A DNA stretch of 12,278 nt from Acidobacteriota bacterium (lineage in GTDB: Bacteria > Acidobacteriota > Terriglobia > Terriglobales > Acidobacteriaceae), in contig JAKABE010000059.1 of the NCBI GenBank assembly GCA_021801945.1, forward strand, positions 1-12,278, given 5' to 3'. This document shows, piece by piece, positions 8,515 through 12,278 of this stretch (positions within the stretch are counted from its first letter, which is position 1; the number at the start of each line of letters is the position of its first letter). The position numbers were made by a program, and so were the translations under genes. Under the pieces are notes generated by a model. The model did no database searches and had not been told where the DNA came from. It saw nothing but the letters and a program-made list of their open reading frames with translations.

Positions 8515-8802
8515 ATGGTCAGTTTCATCGTCCGCTTCAAGTTCGCCCCTGAAGACCGCGCTCTAATCGCCGAAACCCTCCGCATCCTTACCCCAGCTTC
8601 GCGTCAGGAATCGGGCTGCGTCAGCTACGTCCCCCACCAACTCGAAGAAGACCCCGACACGGTTCTCATCTACGAGCAATACCGTGACGCTGAAGCTTTG
8701 GCCGCTCATCGCGAGACCCCTCATTTCCAGAAGTATGTCACCGGCATCATCTTCCAGAAGATGCTCGAACGCAGCTTCGAACACTTGGTTGCCCTGGCAT
8801 AG
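8515..8802 (+). CDS. ABM-domain protein (YgiN-like putative quinol monooxygenase)
   Basis: The 95-residue product has the pattern of the antibiotic biosynthesis monooxygenase (ABM) dimeric alpha+beta barrel fold: an opening strand (VSFIVRFKF), a helix ending in the typical ESGCVSYVPHQ segment (about 32-42), a strand with VLIYEQYRD (51-59) and AHRETPHFQKY (64-74). The ESGC...Y.EQ(Y/W)...AxxxHxxxxHF order is the family hallmark. Members act as cofactor-free monooxygenases on quinols or as heme-degrading or stress-related proteins; which applies here cannot be read from sequence. AGGAGA lies 7 bases before ATG 8515. It follows purA by 51 bases, a link with no clear metabolic meaning. Confidence 0.85.
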   Translation: MVSFIVRFKFAPEDRALIAETLRILTPASRQESGCVSYVPHQLEEDPDTVLIYEQYRDAEALAAHRETPHFQKYVTGIIFQKMLERSFEHLVALA

Positions 8803-9086
8803 GATTCATCTGCAAATGGGGTTTGGAGTATAGCCAGCCTCCAGTTCCGTGCCCGCATCGTTTCGTGAGGGGCACTTGTAGCTCCAGCCTCCCGGCCGGT
8901 TCGAGCTTGTGTGTCCTGTCCCGCATCTGGCTGGATCCGATTACCGAACCACGCAGTCACAGTACCAGAGTGGCCGCAGGAACGGCGAAGACGCCGCCAC
9001 TGCGGCCGCTCTGAAAGACGGCATCTACTTTTCTACTTTCCTCGGCTCTGGATTTGTTACTCTGATCTTCATAAGGAGCCTGCGCG
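8803..9086. other. Non-coding region with structured elements
   Basis: No gene is supported in this 284-base stretch. It contains CCAGCCTCC twice in the same orientation (8834-8842 and 8884-8892), an inverted repeat GTGCCC/GGGCAC (8849-8854 and 8870-8875) and the large hairpin at 8966-9013. The last 70 bases (about 9014-9086) are distinctly richer in A and T than their surroundings and probably hold the promoter of the micro-protein gene, although no clean -35/-10 pair stands out. Confidence 0.5.
8966..9013 (+). repeat. Strong 48-nt extended hairpin, terminator or structured RNA
   Basis: Left arm CAGAGTGGCCGCAG (8966-8979) pairs over all 14 positions with right arm CTGCGGCCGCTCTG (9000-9013), with one T-G wobble. 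Inside, after a 3x3 internal loop, CGGCG (8983-8987) pairs with CGCCG (8992-8996) around the tetraloop AAGA. In total 19 base pairs fit in 48 nt, far more than needed for a terminator. The nearest T-run (CTTTTCTACTTT) begins about 15 bases downstream, so it is not a textbook intrinsic terminator. It lies 163 bases after the ABM gene and 73 bases before the micro-protein ATG. It could be a terminator, an RNA stability element or a leader structure. Confidence 0.7.
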
Positions 9087-9218
9087 ATGCACATCTCTTC
9101 CCCGTTTTTCGTCGTCCCCGTGATTATTGGCGTCTTCGTCGTGTCGATCCTGTTCGCTACGAGCAGCAAAGATGATGCGGAGAGGGAAGATCACTCCGCC
9201 TCCCACTCAGCCCACTGA
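9087..9218 (+). CDS. 43-residue single-span membrane micro-protein
   Basis: I do not recognise a family. The open frame of 43 codons starts at ATG 9087, with AAGGAG (9073-9078) exactly 8 bases upstream, one of the best ribosome sites in the window. The product has one strong hydrophobic segment at residues 7-24 (FFVVPVIIGVFVVSILFA). A hydrophilic tail (26-43) with Lys/Asp/Glu/Arg follows and ends rich in Ser and His (His36, His40, His43). The segment composition (Val, Ile, Phe, Pro, Gly) is that of a true membrane span, which a chance frame seldom gives together with such a ribosome site. It is followed at 65 bases by a lipoprotein gene on the same strand, so both may be expressed together at the envelope. 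Confidence 0.7.
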   Translation: MHISSPFFVVPVIIGVFVVSILFATSSKDDAEREDHSASHSAH

Positions 9219-9283
9219 TTCGCGGCGCTCCTGGGAACCTTTCGGCCTGCTCCGGCGTATAGGAAGGCAGAAGGGGGTTTGCC

Positions 9284-9943
9284 ATGACACCAAGGCCGCT
9301 TCGGGACCCCAGCCGCAACCTGGTGCTCTTCACTATGGCCGCAGCGCTGGCGGTAGCAGCCGGCATTGCTGGCTGCAGGGTCAATGTTCAAAAAGGCGCC
9401 AATGGGCAGGACAAGAACGTCCGGATCGACACCCCCTTTGGCGGCGTTCATGTGACCACCAACCAGATCACCGCTGCCGACCTCGGTCTGCCCGCCTATC
9501 CCGGCGCCACGATTTCCCCGGACCATCAAAATGACAAATCCGCCAACGTACATTTGGGATTCGGCCAGTGGGAGATGCGCGTCCGCGTCGTCAATTACTC
9601 CACACCCGACAGCCAGGAAGAGGTAACGGCTTTCTACAGGAAGGCACTCGGCCGCTACGGCAGTGTGATCGCATGCCAGGACGGCTCTCCTGTGGGATCG
9701 CCCGCCGCGACATCCGAGGGCCTCACCTGCTCCGGTAAGGATCAGCCCAACATCCAGGTCGACGGAGACAACGTCAACTACGGCTATCACTCAGGCCACG
9801 GTGGCTTTACGCTGGAGGCCGGCTCCAAGCGCCATCAGCACATCGTTGCCTTCAAGAGTTTCGCGTCGGGTCAAACCCGATTTTCCCTAGTCGAGGTGCA
9901 GTTGCCCAGCAGTATGGGAGGCGGCTCGGGCAAGAGCGACTGA
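9284..9943 (+). CDS. Lipoprotein of unrecognised family
   Basis: I do not recognise a named family. The 219-residue product has a lipoprotein signal peptide (1-30) ending in lipobox GIAGC with the lipidated Cys31, so it is probably membrane-attached and facing the periplasm. The mature part begins with a polar linker, then RIDTPFGGVHV (about 47-57) and the segment DLGLPAYPGATI (about 66-77), a YPGA motif I associate with small predicted lipoproteins. A likely alpha+beta region with a TPDSQEEVTAFYRKAL helix (about 107-122) follows. Cys130 and Cys148 could form a disulfide. The C-terminus is Gly/Ser-rich. ATG 9284 has AAGGGGG 6 bases upstream. The function is unknown. Confidence 0.75.
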   Translation: MTPRPLRDPSRNLVLFTMAAALAVAAGIAGCRVNVQKGANGQDKNVRIDTPFGGVHVTTNQITAADLGLPAYPGATISPDHQNDKSANVHLGFGQWEMRVRVVNYSTPDSQEEVTAFYRKALGRYGSVIACQDGSPVGSPAATSEGLTCSGKDQPNIQVDGDNVNYGYHSGHGGFTLEAGSKRHQHIVAFKSFASGQTRFSLVEVQLPSSMGGGSGKSD

Positions 9944-9975
9944 TCGCGGTTCGGGGGCGATCCGGTTCTTATTTT
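9942..9975 (+). terminator. Probable weak intrinsic terminator after lipoprotein gene
   Basis: GATCGC (9942-9947, overlapping the stop codon) pairs with GCGATC (9957-9962) over a 9-base loop, and the T-rich run TTCTTATTTT (9966-9975) follows shortly after. Position and tail fit a terminator; the 6-bp stem is short and the tail is set off by four bases. Confidence 0.4.
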
Positions 9976-9980
9976 GTGCG

Positions 9981-10002
9981 TGCCGGCACCATGCCGGCAC
10001 CA
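9981..10002 (+). repeat. Tandem duplicate of TGCCGGCACCA
   Basis: The 11-base unit TGCCGGCACCA occurs twice back to back (9981-9991 and 9992-10002). Each copy contains the palindrome TGCCGGCA, so the units can pair with themselves or each other. A related CCGGCAC occurs again near 10063. It lies just past the terminator-like hairpin and may be a small intergenic repeat or binding-site pair. Confidence 0.55.
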
Positions 10003-10371
10003 CGGGCGGCATGATCTCTTCACGCCTCATGAAGCCTGTCCTGAACGCCTTTTGCCCCTAGCCGGCACATCAATCTTTCGGTAAATCAACTACATAAAAC
10101 CAACTTTCCTGTCACACCGCGCCAAGTGCCGACGCTCTTCTTCCGAGACCGGAGATGCACGATCCTCCCTGCTGCAATCCGCCTACAACTCCCTTTTTAT
10201 TCGTTGCTTGCCGCCGTGTGCACAAAGGATGCGGGTGACGTTCATCACTGCGCGCATTTCCGCCAAAGCGCAAGAATAATCGCCGGTTTGAAGGAGAATG
10301 CCGGCTGATGCCAGGAGGCACACTTTGTGAGCTTCAGTTCAGCGTCGATACACCGGTTAACAGGGAACGGC

Positions 10372-10376
10372 GGAGG
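10372..10376 (+). promoter_or_regulatory. Ribosome site choosing the CoA-transferase start
   Basis: GGAGG lies 10 bases before ATG 10387. A second good site, AGGAGG (10313-10318), lies 8 bases before an in-frame GTG at 10327, so two starts are possible. The family N-terminus and the numbering of the catalytic Glu favour ATG 10387. Confidence 0.5.
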
Positions 10377-10386
10377 AAACTCTGGG

Positions 10387-11712
10387 ATGACCTGGGACGA
10401 AGAGTATCGGCGTAAGTGCATGAGCGCCGTGGAGGCGCTGGAAGCGGTTCAGTCCGGCACACGTGTTTGGATCCAGTCCGGTTGCGGAACCCCGTCAGTT
10501 CTGGTTGACGCACTGATTGCCCGGGCGCCGGCCCTCCGCGACGTCGAAATCGTGCACATGATGACGCTGGGCGATGCCGGCTACACCCGGCCGGAGTACG
10601 AAGGCCATTTCCGCCATCGCGGGCTGTTTCTTGGCGCCAATGTCCGCGAGGCCGTGGCCGCCGGACGCGCCGACTACACACCCATCTTCCTCAGCGAAAT
10701 CGAGGGCCTCATCGAGAGCAGCGCCATGCCCATCGACGTTGTGCTCATGCAGGTCTCGCCGCCCGACGAACACGGCTTCGTAACCCTGGGCACCACCGTG
10801 GACTCCACGCTGACCGCAGCGCGCGCGGCCAAGATCATCCTCGCTGAGGTCAATGACCGTATGCCGCGCACCCACGGCGACACGGCCCTCCACATCAGCC
10901 ACATCACCGCTTTGGTGGAGTCGTCCCGGCCGCTGCTCGAGTTCCGCTCCGAGTCCCACACCGAACTGCACATGCGCGTGGCCCGCCATGTGGCTTCGCT
11001 CATCCCCGACGGCGCCACGCTACAAACCGGCATCGGCGGTATCGCGGACGCGGTTCTCCTCTGCCTGGGCGATAAGCACGACCTCGGCATCCACACGGAG
11101 ATGTGCTCCGACGGGGTCATTGACCTCATGGAGGCGGGCGTCATCAACGGCGAGCGCAAGACGCTCCATCGCGGCAAGGCTGTGCTGGCCTTCGTCCTGG
11201 GCACGCAGCGGCTCTTCGATTACATCCATGAGAACCCCTGCTTCGAGTTCCGTCAGATCAGTTACACCAACGATCCCTTTGTAGTAGCGCAGAACGAGCG
11301 CATGGTGGCCATCAACGGAGCCCTGCAAGTCGATCTCACCGGCCAAGTCTGTGCCGACTCCATCGGGACCCGCCCCTACAGCGGTTTTGGCGGCCAGGTG
11401 GACTTTATTCGCGGCGCGGCCCGCTCCCGCGGCGGCGTGCCCATCATTGCCTTGCCGTCTACCGCGCTCGGCGGCGCAGTCTCGCGTATTGCGCCCGTCC
11501 TCGATTCCGGCGCCGGCGTGGTTACCTCCCGCGCCGACGTCCACTACGTCGTCACCGAGCACGGCATCGCTTATTTGCATGGGAAGACCCTGCGCGAGCG
11601 CGCCTTGGCACTAATCGCCATCGCCGATCCGCGCTTTCAGGCCGAATTGGAGGATTTTGCCCTGCGCTCCCATTACTTGGAGCGCCAAAAGCCGGCGTCT
11701 GTCTGCGTTTGA
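10387..11712 (+). CDS. CoA-transferase, 4-hydroxybutyrate/acetyl-CoA hydrolase family
   Basis: This family (4-hydroxybutyrate CoA-transferase, Cat1/Cat2 and acetyl-CoA hydrolase Ach1) moves CoA between acyl-CoA and a free acid through a glutamyl-CoA intermediate. The 441-residue product has the N-terminal half (WDEEYRRKCMSAVEAL..., SGCGTP near 31-36, HMMTLGD near 57-63), the GIGGIADAV loop (215-223) and the catalytic motif HTEMCSDG. From this start the Glu is residue 238, which matches the number I recall for Clostridium aminobutyricum 4-hydroxybutyrate CoA-transferase. The C-terminal half has GGQVDFIRGA (335-344), ALPST (355-359) and TEHGIAYLHGKTLRERA (390-406). An alternative in-frame GTG at 10327 would add 20 residues of low-complexity Ser/Gly sequence. 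The ferredoxin gene follows after 24 bases, tying it to 2-oxoacid oxidation. The exact acyl substrate is not readable. Confidence 0.92.
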   Translation: MTWDEEYRRKCMSAVEALEAVQSGTRVWIQSGCGTPSVLVDALIARAPALRDVEIVHMMTLGDAGYTRPEYEGHFRHRGLFLGANVREAVAAGRADYTPIFLSEIEGLIESSAMPIDVVLMQVSPPDEHGFVTLGTTVDSTLTAARAAKIILAEVNDRMPRTHGDTALHISHITALVESSRPLLEFRSESHTELHMRVARHVASLIPDGATLQTGIGGIADAVLLCLGDKHDLGIHTEMCSDGVIDLMEAGVINGERKTLHRGKAVLAFVLGTQRLFDYIHENPCFEFRQISYTNDPFVVAQNERMVAINGALQVDLTGQVCADSIGTRPYSGFGGQVDFIRGAARSRGGVPIIALPSTALGGAVSRIAPVLDSGAGVVTSRADVHYVVTEHGIAYLHGKTLRERALALIAIADPRFQAELEDFALRSHYLERQKPASVCV

Positions 11713-11736
11713 CCGGCGGCCGGAGAGGAACACGAA

Positions 11737-12039
11737 ATGAGTGAAGCCATGAAACAGGATCGAGGTCTGCTGCGCATCGACGGTGATGAGTGCAAGGGCT
11801 GCGGGCTGTGCATCGAGGCCTGTCCGCCAGAGGTCATCAGTCTGAGCGAGCGGCTCAACCACTACGGCTATCGGACCGCGGTTTACGCGGGCGCGGGCTG
11901 CACCGGATGTGGAATCTGCTTCATGGTCTGTCCGGAGCCGGGCGCGATTACCGTTCTACGTGCCGTGGTTCGCCGTGCAGCGGCACAGCCCGGCGCGATT
12001 GCCGCTCCGGAGGAGGCCGCGTCATGCGCAAGCAACTGA
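11737..12039 (+). CDS. 2-oxoacid:ferredoxin oxidoreductase delta (ferredoxin) subunit
   Basis: The 100-residue product carries two [4Fe-4S] sites: [12 protein letters not shown] (Cys19, 22, 25, 29) and [12 protein letters not shown] (Cys55, 58, 61, 65). The spacing and the [19 protein letters not shown] opening, the VI..S..LN..GY..A segment and CPEPGAI are typical of the small subunit of KorABCD/VorABCD-type enzymes, which passes electrons from the thiamine site to external ferredoxin. GGAGAGGAA (11722-11730) precedes ATG 11737 by 6 bases. A 25-residue Ala/Arg-rich tail (76-100) follows the second cluster; much of it exists because the frame runs into the next gene. It overlaps the alpha gene by 16 bases in another frame, a sign of tight coupling. 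Confidence 0.92.
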   Translation: MSEAMKQDRGLLRIDGDECKGCGLCIEACPPEVISLSERLNHYGYRTAVYAGAGCTGCGICFMVCPEPGAITVLRAVVRRAAAQPGAIAAPEEAASCASN

Positions 12040-12278
12040 TGAAAGGCAACGAAGCCATCGTCAAAAGCGCCATCCTGGCCGGCTGCCGCGCCTTTTACGG
12101 CTATCCCATCACGCCGGCCAGCGAGATCGCCGAGGCTGCCGCGGAGTACATGCCCAAGACCGGCGGCGTCTACGTGCAGGCCGAGAGCGAGGTCGCGGCC
12201 ATCAATATGCTCTACGGCGCGGCGGCGGCCGGAGTGCGCGCCATGACCGCCTCCAGCGGTCCAGGCATCAGCCTCATG
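12024..12278 (+). CDS. 2-oxoacid:ferredoxin oxidoreductase alpha subunit (5' part)
   Basis: Only the first 85 codons are in the window; the gene runs off the right edge. The alpha subunit carries the pyrimidine-type domain of the thiamine-diphosphate enzyme that decarboxylates a 2-oxoacid to an acyl-CoA. Visible motifs are [15 protein letters not shown] (7-21), [11 protein letters not shown] (25-35), [21 protein letters not shown] split over 52-72, and [11 protein letters not shown] (75-85), all hallmark stretches of KorA/VorB proteins. GGAGGAGG (12009-12016) lies 7 bases before ATG 12024, inside the end of the ferredoxin gene. Beta and gamma subunit genes are expected just downstream. KorA (2-oxoglutarate) and VorB (branched-chain 2-oxoacid) cannot be separated on this fragment, so I give no symbol. 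Confidence 0.9.
   Translation, partial: MRKQLMKGNEAIVKSAILAGCRAFYGYPITPASEIAEAAAEYMPKTGGVYVQAESEVAAINMLYGAAAAGVRAMTASSGPGISLM

Larger units (their letters stand above)
9944..10386. other. 443-base non-coding region before the CoA-transferase operon
   Basis: I see no convincing gene here. The left end holds a terminator-like hairpin and an 11-base tandem repeat (9981-10002). A more AT-rich part at about 10070-10115 may hold a promoter, but no clear boxes are seen. An open frame at 10126-10308 lacks a ribosome site and has implausible composition. A 10-codon frame (10298-10330) ends in TGA overlapping the GTG at 10327, but its purine run AAGGAG sits only 2 bases before the ATG, too close to work well. 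Two good ribosome-site sequences lie near the right end (see next entries). Confidence 0.5.

Noticed and set aside
8849..8875. GTGCCC/GGGCAC hairpin as terminator of the ABM gene
   Set aside because: Six-bp stem with a 15-base loop and no T-run; not strong enough to call.
8882..8910. tRNA-like GGTTCGAGC segment
   Set aside because: Resembles a T-arm loop, but no acceptor stem, D-arm or anticodon arm can be built upstream.
10126..10308. 60-codon plus-strand frame before the CoA-transferase
   Set aside because: GTG start, no ribosome site, Cys/Arg/His-rich composition without a domain or membrane pattern.
10298..10330. 10-codon leader peptide ahead of the CoA-transferase
   Set aside because: The purine run lies only 2 bases before the ATG, and the codons show no run of one amino acid as expected for an attenuator. 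Kept only as a remark under the start-site finding.

Overview
This is GC-rich, gene-dense bacterial chromosomal DNA. Gene content (2-oxoacid:ferredoxin oxidoreductase genes next to a CoA-transferase, an orphan LarA-family protein, small lipoproteins of no clear family) would suit an Acidobacteriota-like organism. That is an inference from style and content; no rRNA or other phylogenetic marker is present. I see no insertion sequence, phage gene, CRISPR array, tRNA or rRNA.

Region by region: (1) 104-1006 (-) lipA, lipoyl synthase, divergent from (2) 1104-2105 (+), a secreted polysaccharide deacetylase. (3) 2127-4524 (-) is a probable three-gene envelope operon: dacB (PBP4-type carboxypeptidase), a lipoprotein cytochrome c, and a four-helix membrane protein whose start overlaps the cytochrome stop as ATGA. 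(4) 4585-6880 (+) holds folP (dihydropteroate synthase) and a LarA-family nickel-pincer racemase/epimerase-like protein. (5) 7141-8463 is purA, followed by 8515-8802, a small ABM-fold monooxygenase-like protein. (6) 8803-9943 holds a non-coding stretch with a very strong 48-nt hairpin, a 43-residue membrane micro-protein with an excellent ribosome binding site, and a lipoprotein of unrecognised family. (7) After a 443-base non-coding gap, 10387 to the window end is an operon: a 4-hydroxybutyrate/acetyl-CoA-type CoA-transferase, a two-cluster ferredoxin (delta subunit) and the start of the alpha subunit of a 2-oxoacid:ferredoxin oxidoreductase, cut by the window edge.

How the genes may work together: most of the window is housekeeping (lipoate, folate and purine synthesis, cell-wall remodelling). 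The right-hand operon looks like a catabolic module in which a 2-oxoacid is oxidatively decarboxylated to an acyl-CoA with reduction of ferredoxin, and the CoA group is passed to or from another acid by the transferase. The most unusual elements are the hairpin plus micro-protein plus lipoprotein region (8966-9943) and the CoA-transferase/oxidoreductase operon. Nothing here is clearly a new defence or mobile system.
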